Shown piece after piece: positions 11,202-23,478 of a stretch of DNA of 64,000 nt (within the stretch, counting starts at the first letter, position 1; every line of letters begins with the position of its first letter). Source of the stretch: Quillaja saponaria. Taxonomy: Eukaryota > Streptophyta > Magnoliopsida > Fabales > Quillajaceae. The stretch spans positions 8,308,001 to 8,372,000 of the forward strand of contig CM055609.1 of NCBI GenBank assembly GCA_029379385.1, written 5' to 3'. The notes below the pieces were generated by a model. That model was not told the DNA's origin and did no database searches. It saw only the letters and a list, made by a program, of their open reading frames with translations. The position numbers and the translations under genes are program-made.

Positions 11202-12783
11202 TTACAATGATGCTGGATGCACAACTTGGCAGGTAAACAACTTCATGTCCTGTCTAAAAGCAGGCATTGCAGCTTCTGCCAAAGTTACCAACACCTTAAA
11301 CCCATTCTTCCTTTCCAAACTTGCTGTTGAATAAGGCAAGAAGAAGCAAGGCTCAATACTCCCAAGAAGATTCCTTGAAACTGGCAAAACAGTAACAGGA
11401 CCTCCCCACCCAAAATCCACTGATGAATGACCTAAATGTCTCCAATCTGTGAATCCACTCACTCCTTTTCCTGCTGTGATTCCATCACCAAAATGTAACT
11501 CTTGAAAATCAATGAATGATCTTACATATTCATTTGTAACATTACTTTTACTCTTCTTGATCAGCTCTGCTGTTTCCCAAATGGGTTTCTCTATCAGATC
11601 TTTGGCACTCAGCTGCACATACATTGCTACACACCCATTACCCCAATACCCAACAGGCAATGCTGGCTTTACTTGCTTCCTTATGTTAATTGAGTATGCA
11701 AACTTAACCTTCTCATCAGCCTCAACTTCTGAGTGCCTTACTCTGCTCCATTAATTTCAAAAAGAAACCATTAAAGCATTTCATATCTCATTTGCAACTA
11801 AAATTCATTACTGGACAGCAGTAGTTTCAGGTTTAAACACATGCAAAGAGACATAATTTATAGGACCTCAACTCAATTAAATCTTTAACTAATTGTGGTG
11901 AGAACATGACTCACTTGGACCGCCATACATATGCCCCCAAAGCTTCAAACGTGGTGAAGCTCAAGCCGGACTGCTCGAGTAGCTTGCTCTTGAACTGGTT
12001 CAAGCACTCGTCACTCACATGGAAGCACTCCCTCACAACCGGACCTATGTCCTGTTTGTACGGTGAGAACCCCTGATCCAAACCCAAAAACTCACGAATT
12101 ATCGGCACCTCAACTCGAGTCGGGTCTCTAGGACCCAACAATTTCTCACGGTCCCATACCGGCTCCACTGTTATACGAGTCTTCCCGCGAGCCAACTCAG
12201 CTATTGCGGTGAAAAACTGAGTCCCGCCAACTCCATCGCATAAAGAGTGGTGTAAAGCAGCCCCGAGAGTAAACCCACCGCATTTGAACACTGTCACCTG
12301 TAGCATACACGGGTGGTTCGTTCCCTCATCCGGTTCCGGGTCGGGTACCAATTTTTCGACAAAATTCGTATCTGGGTCTTCGAGGTGATTTACATTTTCA
12401 AGAGTACAGTCCACGGTGGCTCGAATTAGAGGGACACCTTGACCGGAGGAGCAAGCAAGCATAAGGCGATTGTTTTGCTGGTGGGATGGGCAGAGAGTAC
12501 CTGCAACGGGATAGTATTGAACAAGTGCGGCGGAGAGGGCTGTGGAGATGACTTGAAATGGGTCATCGGAGGTATTGGTGGTGCTAACGTACGCACGAAG
12601 GTAACGGAATGTGAGGTGGAGATTTGGATCCGTGTCGAGGTGAGACAGAGGGAGGAAATGGTCGTCGATGAAGGGAGGCCAAAAGGGGAGGATAAGAGTT
12701 GGTTCTGAAACTTTGATTTCCTGCATATTGTTGGAAAAATGGAGATTGGAGATGGCTCTCATGGTCTGGTTGGGTTTAAGCAT
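11202..12783 (-). CDS. BAHD-family acyl-CoA-dependent acyltransferase
   Basis: A cytosolic enzyme class that moves acyl groups from CoA thioesters to alcohols or amines. The substrate cannot be told from sequence. Two exons in transcript order: 12783-11915 and 11742-11202 (stop TAA at 11204-11202), with a 172-bp GT-AG intron, giving 469 residues from the ATG at 12783. A start at Met20 (12726, MQEIKVSEPTL) would give 450 residues, closer to the family norm, and is equally possible. The catalytic HXXXD motif is HSLCD at 179-183 and the structural DFGWG motif is at 399-403; both are intact. YPVAGTL at 91-97 and YVWRSKVRH across the splice junction are also typical. The gene lies between CHLI and the At4g18490-like gene. 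Confidence 0.92.
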
Positions 12784-13544
12784 TTATGGACAGAGAAGGA
12801 AAGGTTTCTATCCACCAACCCCAGGGAAGAAGAGAGAGAATGTTGTGCAAATTGGGAAGAAGCAACGTGGATCATGCTTTAACCTCATCTGATGCTGTAT
12901 GCAAGAAAATGGGCGGGTTTGAAATACCTTTTTTTTGGTTAAATCATCTAACATTTTGCTTCAATTGTTTTTTACTATAGATTATTGGTATTTTCTTGAT
13001 TTATGAAAGTTTTAGGGCATTTCTAACCCTCTACCTGCAATGTGTAAGAAGTATCAGTTAATATTTAACATCCTCTTAAACATTTGGACCAAATTTCACA
13101 AAATAAATAATGACAGATAAGATACAGGTTTGGCTCAATCCGTTCTAAACCTACTCAGAGTTTCAAAATAACCAAGCATAATATAAAGGTTAAGAAAAAA
13201 AAAACATTTTTTATTTTGATTTAATCATGTCAAAACTATTCAATTTAGATAGAACACCACATAATTAATTGATATAGTTCAAAATACATGAAAACAATAT
13301 CTTGATTAAGAAAAATTCGAGCTTAAAATTAATAAATTGAGAAAATAATTTCACTAAGAATTAAGTCTGTATTGATACACCTTCTATGCATTGATGTTTT
13401 ATTTCTTCATTATTTCTTAAAAAATATGACAACTAATTTTGTTAGATTTTATATCGATTTAATAATTTTGAGTTGATTAAGAATTCAATTAATAAATTAA
13501 ATTTTGTAAAACTAAATATTAAGATAATAAATTTAATTAATTTT

Positions 13545-13790
13545 GTTTGGCACATAATATAAGATAATATGATAATATAAGACTATCCAGTTGACTTTTT
13601 TTTATAGTATTTGGTAGTAACATGATAGTATAAACTTACACTGTTAATCTTCTCTTATACTATGCCTGAGAATATAAAGCTATATAGGTGGGAAGAGGAA
13701 TGATAAGATAACAATATAACAACAATAAAACTATATAACTTAATATATTATATAATTCTATACTATACAATCTTTTACGATACACTAAAC
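13545..13790. mobile_element. MITE-like element, copy 1
   Basis: 246 bp, AT-rich, with imperfect terminal inverted repeats: gtttggcacataatataaga at the left, and the reverse complement of the right end begins gtttagtgtatcg. It has no coding capacity. It aligns along its length with copy 2 at 13844-14086. Confidence 0.65.
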
Positions 13791-13843
13791 GTTTAAATGA
13801 CATTGATGGGAAAAAATAGTTTTAAGGATTAAAATAAGGCTTT

Positions 13844-14086
13844 GTTTGGTATATCGTATAAGGATAACATGATAATACAAAACTATCTAGTTGGCTCTTA
13901 TATAACGTTTATTCAAAACATAATAGTATAGACTTATACTGTTGATTTTCTCTTATATTATGTCTAATAATATAAACCTATGTAGGGAATAAGAAAATGA
14001 TAAGACAATAGTATAATAACAAAATAACTATACAACTTAATAAATTATATAATTTTATACAATAAAATTATATGTGATGCGTAACT
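13844..14086. mobile_element. MITE-like element, copy 2
   Basis: Same orientation and similar length to copy 1. Shared landmarks are tttgtttgg at the left end, aactatc[c/t]agttg, ctcttata[c/t]tatg, and ataacttaata-type sequence near the right end. Its right terminus is more diverged than in copy 1. Confidence 0.6.
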
Positions 14087-15208
14087 CTTAGAATAGTTTT
14101 CTAAAAGGGAAAAAACCGGTTTTCTCTTATTGAACTACTGGGCCACCAGGGTTTCTCTACTATTTATAGGCCCAACGGTTTTAAATGAAGGCCCTTGCAT
14201 TTAGCCCACGCAGCTTCGGCCGAGAAAATATAGTTTACGCATTTAGCCAGAATTGGCGCCATAACCATCTGGTGCTTTCGATCTCTCTAATTTTCCGGCT
14301 ATTCTAACCATCATTCGCATATCTCCGACTTTCCACTGTCTTCTCCGGCACCGATTAAATCAGGTAGAGGTATTACTTTCGATTCACTCTCCGAATTTTC
14401 CATTGCGGAAAGCGGTAGTACCACTATAGGAGACGACCGTTCCATTTTGAAAATCGCAGTGAGTTAGTTAACTCTGGTAACACTGTAAGCTTGATCAGAT
14501 CATTGAAGCTCAGTTAAATTTTTTCCAGCATTTGAAAGTAATTATATTTCGTTTTGATTGCAAAATTGTTAGGGAGTTTCAAATAAAATTGATTTGTTGA
14601 CAAGTTTTCGTAATTTCTTGATTTCTGAGCTCTCTTTGCAATTTTTACTTTGATTTTATGTCAACGGAAAATTAAGAGTGTTGTAGTTTACTATGTTTTA
14701 TAATCTCTGCTTTTTTCACTGGTTAGGACAGGAATTGGTTGTGGAATTTACGGAAATTTGAATTACCGTATTATCTTTTGTCCTTAGTTCTATATGTGAC
14801 CTTTTCTGGGTTATCTCTGGCCTTTTTGCATTACTTGGATAATCTTAATCATGTTCACCATCATGAAAAAAATTAAGGAGTTTCTTGCTTCATGTTCTAG
14901 ATATATGTTGTTTTACTCACTAGTGTAGGTCCTGGTTCAAATTGAAAAATGGTTGAAGCGAAGCCATCCTTCATTGTTTTTCTCCTAATCATGTTTTCGT
15001 CATGGGAGTTTCTGAGCGATTTTTCTTTGTTTTGTTGTTTTAATAGAAAAATGTGGAGATTTTTAATCTGTATTTTTGTTTCATGTCTTTCTCTTTTTAA
15101 TTATCTTTTTTATCACGTCTTCTAACTGGTGATTCGGATGTCATATAGACACCTTGTTTTGGACTGGACTATCGCAGGGTCAATCATAAGATCTAGCTAT
15201 CTTTGCAA

Positions 15209-18200
15209 ATGGCAGAACAACAGAAGGAAAATTCCTCTGCGGATCCAAAGGAGAAAAGTTCACTACTAGGTTTTATCTTTAATTCCCTTTATTTGAAGGA
15301 TGTATGCTTTCAAATTAATGCCATGCAGTTCCATTTATGGAATTAGAAGTAAATGAGATGAAAGAGCCAATGATGTTGGGTGTGCCGCATTCATGTTAAT
15401 ATAATAATCTGTATTTCCTTGTCAAGGTACTAGGTGATGATCATTAGTTTGGACACAACTAATTCTTATAGCTCTTAATTGGATAAGAAGATGAAGTTTA
15501 TTGCTGCAAACCCTACTTCTTTTTTGCTTAAGTATATGCAATAATATCAAATTATTAAGCTTTGTTGCTTAAGTATCTGTAATATTGTCACATTATTAAC
15601 CCTCGGTTGCCTCAGTTTGCTTTTATGAAATCTTATGACAAGATATCTCTTGAAATCATATTTCAAAAGTTTTGTAGGATATACAGTACCAAAAGAACAA
15701 TAAGAGACATGAATTTAAGGTGTGAAAAAAATACAAAATAGCACCAAAACTTTAGAATCTCATTTCTTCCATTAATTTTGGAATGAGATCCCACATTGTT
15801 CATAGGAATCTTGTTTCAACGTTTGTATTATTTATAAACTCAGTACTGTGACATACCTTATGTTTTGTAATGAACGTGAGATTGCATTTGTAGTTTTGAC
15901 ACTATGTTCTTATTATTTTGGATTGACAAGAATATTATAGTGACACTATGCTTTTCCTCAAACAGGTGAGGAATATGGAAAGGAATTTCTTACCTCCTGG
16001 AAATCAATGTCAATGACAGACGATGATGCAATGGATTTTAGCTTTGGCACGGAACCCAAAGGCAAGACAAAGGCATTCAACTTTGAGAAACTGTAAGTGC
16101 TGCAGAGTTGAGTTATTATAGATATTGTAAACAATGCAATAATGGATAGCAGGATCTATATATGTTTTAATGTTAATCCTGTCTTTCGTATAATTAGTTA
16201 CTGCATCACTTGATGTTTTCTCTTTATCACATCCACCACCAATGGTTAAAGTTAAATTCCTTTCTGGATTGTTCTTCCTCTGTCTATTTCAATTGTAGTG
16301 TTTTATGTATAAAACATAGTTTTGCATTTGAAAAATAGATTGCCACTGTATGAAATTTTGAATATGATAACAAAAGGACATATGAGTCTGCAGTTGCCAG
16401 ATAACTTATTAGTCTTTTGTTTGCAGGGACATGGATTTCAATCTGGATGGTGATTTTGACAAGTTATCATCATTTAAAGTAGACATGTCAGACCTTGATT
16501 TTTCTTGCCCACCCAAAAAAACTGGAAAGTCCAAAGAAAAACCAGAAGGAGAATTGTCTTGTGGAAATCAAGGGAAACAAGACCGTTTTAGTTTCTCTTT
16601 TGATTTTAATGAGTAAGTGACAGAAATGTCTCAACATTATTTTACTGCACCTGTTATTTTGAGCTCCGTGATGCAATATCTGTGATTTTAAAATTTGAAT
16701 ATCACAATTATTGCTTCTCTTATTCACTAGGTTGGATAGTTTCAATCTTGATTCCGGCTTAACGAAAGGAGATAAGACTTCGAGTTACAAGCTAAACAAC
16801 AAAGTAGTTAGTTCAGATGGAAGTGACTGTGAAAGTGCTAAAAAAGAAAAAGCTAATGCTACTGAAAGTGGTTGTGCACTTGATGATAGGATACCCAGTT
16901 TCAATCTTGATTCAGGCTTAAAGAAAGGAGATAAGACTTCCAATAAGAGCAAGCTAATTAAAGAAGGAATTACTGGTTATGGAAGTGATTGTGAAAATAC
17001 TGAAATGCCAAAACCTATTGTCACTGAAAGTGGTGGTGCACTTGATGATAGCAGAGTCAATTTCAATCTCGATTCAGGCTTAAATAAAGGAGATAAGACT
17101 TCCAACAACAGCAAGCTAATTAAAAACGGAATTACTTCAGATGGAAGTGACTGCGAAAGAGATAAAATTCCAAAAGCCAGCGTCGCTGGAAGTGTTGGTG
17201 CACTTGATGATAGCATGGCCATAATACCCCCTGCATCAGAGAGTTATAAATTATCAAGCTCAGCAAATCTGGTGGTGTCACATGAAGCCAGAACTTCTCC
17301 GGAGATAACAAAATCTATTAATGTAGAAGAACGACACCAAGGTCAAGAAAGGGACTTATCTGAGAAGTCAATGCCCGTAGAACCAAAATCTCAGCAGGCT
17401 CTGGAAAAACTACCAGCCTGGTCTGTGGGTCAGAATGCTTTATATCAAGTTGCTATTTCTGAACAACCCACTGAAGTTTGCACTTTTAGGAATGAAGTAA
17501 TTACTAGTTCAGGTGGAAAGCAAAATGTTGTAGGCAAAATGACACCTGATGTGGATACTAAATATGAAAACTCACCATTAGAGAACTCTCCTCCGTTGTT
17601 CATCAGTAGATCAGAAAGTAATAATGGTGAAAGTGTTAAGTTAGCTAGCAGTACAGCAGCAGGAGCTACTACAAATGACAGTGAACTATCTAAAGATTAT
17701 CCAGTCATGGAAGATAATACTGGTGGAGGTGCCTTTAGGAAGACTTCACTCGACACTGATGACAATAGAGGAAACCAGAAGTCACTTGCACAGTGTCCTT
17801 CAGCCACAACAAGGTGAGGTTATTTATTGACTTTGTGTTTAGCAGCTGGGTTCTGAATATCGTTATTCTTCAAAGGGATAACTTTCATATTATATGTGAA
17901 GGATTACAAAGATAATAGCGGGTTTCAAACTTTCAATCTTTATCCTGCATGTATGAGATGGCTTTTACCATACAATGAACATACGTGATGAAATGCTGAT
18001 GAATATAAAAGTGTACCTAGAATTGCATGGAGACATGGAATAAAGCATGTTGAATGTGAGTGTTAGTATATTAATTCACATTTTCACTATTCATTTCAAT
18101 ACTTAATGCAGTGGACCTGTAATTGATAAAATGATGGTGATGCAAGATCGTGATGTCAGAAGTATCCCCTCAAAGTTTTTCATCAGGCCAGAGGGTACTG

Positions 18201-21200
18201 GGCCTTTATTGCATCAACCATCATCAGCCGCGACAATGGGTACCTCCTTTGGCTGCAAAAGAATTGGAGATATGCGTCTGAGTTCAACAACTGGAATACA
18301 GTGAGTGAGTCATGCTTACTGTAAGAAATTTGACTATTGATCTTTCTAATGGGAGACTATTTTTTATTGTGTTCAACAGTGAGGGTTTCAATGCAAATGT
18401 TGCACAACTTGGAAGCAAACTGGTTGGTAATTCAAATTCAGCTGTAAGAGAATCAACAAAAAGCGACTCTGTTTTGTTGGGTACTGAAAAGAATGGAAGA
18501 AGTCTGTGCAATATGAGGTGACCATTTATGTATGGTATCCGTATTTTAAGTGAAGCTTCCGGACTTTGAAATCACTCTTCTGAATGTGATTAAATCATGT
18601 AAATTTGGTTCTATCACTTAATGTGATTAACCTCTCTGATTTTGAGCAGGGAGGGAAGCAATTCTGTTGATGCACCTATTAAGGGCAAGTTGGTTGGGAA
18701 CACGCAGTCAAATGGAAAAGTAACAACTAACAAACCCATACTGCTAGGAAGTGAAAAGGCTATTAATGCTGTTAGCATTTTCAGGTAAGGCAGGCATAGT
18801 TGACTACCATTGCTTGAGTTGGCAGTAAAACTTCTATGCCAAAGACCACATTATTTTCTTTTTCTTCTCCATTTCATAGGCATTGCATGTTACTTAATTT
18901 AGGCTTGAATAGTTTCTGGTGCACTCGACTTGGATTCTTGTCTCAGTGCTTAAGGTTCACGAGTTTAAATATTTAGTTTTGCTGTCATTAAGGGAGGTAA
19001 AGGGTGTGAATGATTCATGATTGTACAAGAAGTATTAATAATGATTATTGCTGTGGAAGGTTTTGGTTGAGTTGGTTTTTATCCACTGTAGAATAGCGTC
19101 ATGCATATCATTTTATGAATCACAATAGACTTAAGAACACTCCACTTGTGAAAGTTTCGACAAGGAATAAACTTGGGATGCTTATATGATTTTGGTATAC
19201 TGTCTTCAAGTGTCTTGTGTACTTGCAGTACTATGACATAAAATGCTGACTGTTTTTCCTATTCTATTGAACCAGAAAAAGAAAATAAGAAGGAAATAGA
19301 CGTTCATATCATGGTCAATAAGAACAGCTTTGAGGTAGGTATCCTAGTTAGTATGAGGAAATTAAATGAAATAGAAAATGAGATGAACTAAATTGGAAAA
19401 GCTGATCTTTGAAAATACAGACTACACCCCCTCCATTCCTAGGCTCTTCCTTTTATGATTATTCTCCTAATTTTGAAACGTTGCAATCTTTCTATAAGAA
19501 AACACACACACACACACACAAAAAGTTCTTTAATATAATAACTTTTTACACAGCAATATCATTTACTGGGTCTTTTCCATGATTGCAAACAACTTTTTCT
19601 CATTTACAATTAATGACATGCATTTTTTTTTAGTCGAAATTCATCTCACTTCATACACGGAGGCATTCAAGTTATTCTCTGAAATGGTGATGGTAATGAG
19701 CCATTCAGTCTTCTTTCAAGCTTACCATATCTTCGGAGGGGTTATGGTACTGTTGATGCATGTTCCATGGTCCTGTTTTAACTTCTTGCAGCTCTCATGC
19801 TAATCCCTCCAGCATAACTGAGAAGACTACTCAAGCTGGTAGCCAAAGTTCCGTAAATCTTCAACTTGGGGCTATGGGCGAGGAGCGCATCTTGAACTCA
19901 AGGATCAATTCAGAGGAGGGAAGTAAACATTTTCCTATCAAAGCTGACGAGACCACTGCTGATCTCTCCATCTTTAAAACTTCAAGGTATGATACTATAG
20001 TGCTTCCATCCCACTTGTTTGTTACTCTGACATCTTTTTTTACTGATTTTTCTTCTGTGACTCAGGATGATGGGAGCTCATAAGGTTCTAACAACTTCTA
20101 CAAGTCAAAGAAAAAGTTATTCCTTACGAAATTCTGAACAAACTATAGACATCCAAGGCAGTACATCATCAAAGAATGACAGTCTGATTGAGAGTACTGA
20201 GAAACAAAAGCATTCAACCCTGTCGTTGAAGCGAAAAACAATTGAGGTTTTACATTTCATAAACCTGTTCCCCAGATCCTTGTAATTAAAGGATTATATA
20301 TGACAGAAATACATGATGTCAGAACCCCCATCCTATTATCTGTTTTTAGTAGGTGATCATTTCTGAAATGTTCTCATAGCCCCTGGTGGAGTCACTTACT
20401 GTATACTTCCTGTTGACTAGGGTTCATGTCATTGGTATAATTTGCATGATTTTGTTTGTCAAAAAACAACAACTAAATGACTACTGTGGTAAGATTCTGT
20501 ATATTGTTTCCAAGAGCATCAGAGATTAACTTTAATTTTCTAATATGAATATCGCAGGTATCTGATGCAGATTTACTGTCCTTGAAGCCTCTAAAACGTT
20601 TCTCTGAGTCACCTAGTCAAAGCAGGTCAGCAGGACCTACTGTACAACTGGTTGTTTGAACTTTATTACGGATTATGAAAAAAAAAAAAAAACTTAGTTA
20701 CGGGTTCCTTGTTGGAAAACTATATGATTGATCTTCAAATGCCTGCAGAAATCCTACAGAATCTTCAGAAAACGTTGTTGAACAACAGGTATAGCAACCA
20801 AATTTTGGTTTCTCTAATTTGAAAATGGCTTCTAATCTCTATGGAGAGATAAGAAAAGAGTCATCCTGATGCTTGGTAAATTTATTAGTTCATTCCTTTA
20901 AATTTGTTTTCATCAGGTTGGCTTTTGCAAGAGTCAGGTGGAGAGTAAGTCCAACAGCATGCTTTATGATTATCCGACCTCTGTAATTGAACGTCCACAG
21001 GAGCTCAATATGACGGAACAGGAAATTCCTGTACTCGTGGAAGATGATGGAAATGTTGAAAAGGCTGAAGCATATACAAAGGAACTTGAAGACGTGAGTG
21101 AACTCATTTTTATTTTTCATGTCAACTACCAAGCCATTTATACATGCTTTACTTGGTAAAATTTAATTATAAAATAATTTGAATCCCTGAACCTGTCTTC

Positions 21201-22307
21201 AAAATGTTGAACCTCAAATTGAGATACAAACATATATATAGAAAAAAAAAAATTAAAAAATTACAGCATTAATTTGTAGAAAGATGAGAATTGTTATCAT
21301 ATGGAGTCTTTTCTACCCACAGAACATAAAAGATGAATTGGGCTAGTGTTCAGTAGTCTGGACGCTAGCCCAATTTACAAATTACAAAAATGTACGCTCC
21401 CTGATCTAACTAACATTTCTTTCTTTTCTCTGTTACCCTTTCAGGACTTCTGTCTCTTGCTTTTGACTGTGTAACTAACCAAATAATATAATTTGTAGAA
21501 CAATTTTGTGGCTGTTAAAGTCTTTAAGGTATATTTGTTTACCATTACAGTTCCATTGTAGAATTTTAGGCTCTAACTTTTTCACTTTGTAAAGGGTATT
21601 GACTGCCGGCAATTATATTCCAACTTTGATGTTCTGAAGGTCTGAGTTAAAATTTGGACTTTGTTTTTCCTGAGTGGGACAGAGCATGAAGTGGCTCACG
21701 TTATGGGTTTGTAAGGGAAAACGCTAATTGGATATATGGCCTATTGATATGCATCTACCTTGATTTGCTAAGCTTCTCCTTGTTCCTAAATAAGCTGGCA
21801 AAATAAACTCAACTAATTTTAGAATAACAAGAAAATGAAAAAAAATGACATTATCACTTGAACAAAGTTGGAAGCTTTTACGCACTTTCATCCATTTTTA
21901 TTCAACTAATATCTTTTGTTACTATGAACTGTATTTTCATTCCAGTGGTTGTGCAAAGTCCAAACCATTTTGGGGTCAGAGAAAAGAAAAGAAAATTACG
22001 TATTACATGAAGAGAGTTAATATGGTATCCACTTGCAGATTTGCAACATGCTGAAGAAGAAGCATGGCGAAGCTAAAGAAATACTAGTCCGAGCTATTGT
22101 GAACAACAATAATTTGCTGATGCTTAATCATCCTATTTACGAAGAGAAGATATCCTTCCAATTTTCGGTTGCTATAATTTCCTTTTTTACTTTCTTATAA
22201 CCTTCTGTTATCAGAAAAAAATAGTTGTATCTTCCTTCATTTCTAAAAACATTCTCAAGGTTCAGAAATTTGCTTCCAAACTGATGTCCAAGGAGATTCA
22301 GACATGA
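15209..22307 (+). CDS. At4g18490-like protein of unknown function, 14 coding exons
   Basis: A plant protein of 915 residues (2748 nt), similar in its N-terminal part to the uncharacterised Arabidopsis At4g18490 family as I recall it. Exons: 15209-15269, 15966-16092, 16427-16612, 16731-17813, 18112-18300, 18380-18517, 18650-18784, 19792-19986, 20066-20246, 20558-20625, 20749-20788, 20917-21093, 22039-22149, 22251-22307. Reading frame is kept at every junction. It starts [10 protein letters not shown]. Residues 20-125 are acidic, with FLTSWKSMS and [11 protein letters not shown] three-fold repeat of 53-54 residues spans about 129-289. The middle is Ser-rich, polar and probably disordered. The C-terminus ([20 protein letters not shown] and on) looks helical and charged. 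No enzyme motif or membrane segment is seen. The last intron appears to be U12-type (separate entry). Confidence 0.85.
16741..17222 (+). repeat. Triplicated 53-54-codon repeat within the At4g18490-like gene
   Basis: Three in-frame units start at 16741, 16900 and 17062. Each begins FNLDSGL[T/K/N]KGDKTS, followed by a SDCE-containing segment and a CALDD/GALDD ending. The units are 159, 162 and about 160 bp and all lie in one exon, consistent with unequal crossing-over inside the exon. Confidence 0.92.
22150..22250 (+). other. U12-type AT-AC intron (101 bp)
   Basis: The coding frame stops matching GT-AG rules after EEK (22149). The next bases are atatccttcc, the near-invariant U12 5' splice site. 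The branch-like ttccttcat lies at 22232-22240 (8 of 9 to TTCCTTRAY), its adenosine is 11 bases before the intron end, and the intron ends in AC at 22250. The exon then resumes in frame ([11 protein letters not shown], stop TGA at 22305). A U2 reading would need a poor donor (tcg|gttgct). Confidence 0.8.
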
Positions 22308-23235
22308 TCAACAGAAAAAGCAGACATGCACAGGTATGTGCCTATGAAGCAGTACTATTGCAGGATAAATTTTGATAGTTTCTGAAATAACTGATTGTTC
22401 ATTCTAAATTATGGTAGACAACTAGTTGCCATTCAAATTCCATGAACAATTTAGTATTTTCCAACTTGCTATGGCCTGGACTGTACATTCCCACTTCGTT
22501 ATGATCATCTTATAAGTTTATTACCAAATCCTTGGTGGTGCAGAGTTGGATCTTTTCTGTTCAGATTTGGGAGATATAAAGTGCAGAGTAAGCACAATTC
22601 TGGGTCTATTGTAGAAAGTTTTTCTTTATGATTTTGTAGAGTACCTGAAAGTGGTTAGGCTTTTGTGAAAGCCATAAGGAAAGATTTACTTAAAGATGGT
22701 GACTATACAAAAATGCTAGTTAGCAGCTTAAAAAATTTCAGTGGGTGGAATGTAAAGAGAAAAGGTTGGACTCTTTCAAGTCCATTGGGATAAGTGGAAA
22801 CTATATACAGGAAACTCTCCATTACTTATCCTTGTCTTTTTTACATACAACGCGATACATATTTTGAGTTGGCCAATCACTTGGTATAGGAAGAACTTGA
22901 ATAAGAAAGATTATTAAGGATGATCTCCATTTGCTAGCAGATCCAAGGTATCTCTTTGTTTACAATTTATAACCCAATAGACACTGCATATGTATCTTAC
23001 CGACTGGGTCGGCATTTGTTTTTGATGATTAGCGGGAAGTGCTCATAAAATTACAAAAGCCATATTGCACTAAGGACCAAAAAAAACATCAGATTGTTCC
23101 CTTTTTGAGGTCCCATAGCATCCACTTCTGTATTAATAAACTGAAGTATTGAGCACCTTCATGGCTATAAAATCAGAAATTCTAAGCTTAAAGTCTAAAC
23201 AATTCAAGCAATTGTTGAAATCTTAAAGGAGGAAA
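22308..23235. other. Intergenic between At4g18490-like gene and first CLE gene
   Basis: This holds the 3' UTR of the left gene and the promoter of the CLE gene. Apart from the TATA element at 23166, no other feature is recognised. Confidence 0.5.
23166..23172 (+). promoter_or_regulatory. TATA box of CLE gene 1
   Basis: TATAAAA lies 70 bases before the ATG at 23236, suggesting a short leader of about 40 nt. Confidence 0.6.
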
Positions 23236-23478
23236 ATGGCAAGGCTGAGTTGCTGTTTGTGTCTGTTTCTCTTTCTCATGTTGCTTTCATTTTCAATATC
23301 TGAAACTTGTTGGTTCGACCCGGGATTGCCGGGAAAGAACCTAATCAGATCAAACCGGGAATTGGCTAAAAGTGCTAAGGTATCTTTTAGCATTGTGTTC
23401 AGAACTATAATTGCAAAGAAATCCAGGTATGCAGTCCAGCGAGTGAGTCCTGGTGGTCCTGATCCACACCATCACTGA
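23236..23478 (+). CDS. CLE: CLE peptide precursor 1 (RVSPGGPDPHHH)
   Basis: An 80-residue secreted signal-peptide precursor of the CLV3/ESR-related family in a single exon. Residues 1-23 form a very hydrophobic signal peptide (ARLSCCLCLFLFLMLLSF), and a variable propeptide follows. The mature dodecapeptide RVSPGGPDPHHH is the exact C-terminus (69-80). It keeps Gly6 and the Pro4 and Pro7 that are hydroxylated in this family, and differs at one position from Arabidopsis CLE5/CLE6 (RVSPGGPDPQHH). Such peptides bind LRR receptor kinases of the CLV1/BAM type. A TATA box is 70 bases upstream. The gene is the first of three CLE genes on this strand within 11 kb. Confidence 0.95.
   Translation: MARLSCCLCLFLFLMLLSFSISETCWFDPGLPGKNLIRSNRELAKSAKVSFSIVFRTIIAKKSRYAVQRVSPGGPDPHHH

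Larger units (their letters stand above)
12784..15208. other. Divergent intergenic region and 5' UTR of the At4g18490-like gene
   Basis: This contains the BAHD promoter (right of 12783), the two MITE-like copies at 13545-14086, and the 5' end of the gene starting at 15209. A likely leader exon ends at cag|gta at 14363 and rejoins at cag|ggt at 15177, so a 5'-UTR intron of about 814 bp is inferred. Confidence 0.45.

Noticed and set aside
12439..12980. Plus-strand open frames opposite the BAHD exon and its 5' flank
   Set aside because: Antisense shadows; the minus strand carries the HXXXD and DFGWG motifs.
16977..17222. Minus-strand open frame in the repeat region
   Set aside because: It arises from the repeat units of the plus-strand gene and is not conserved in any known family.
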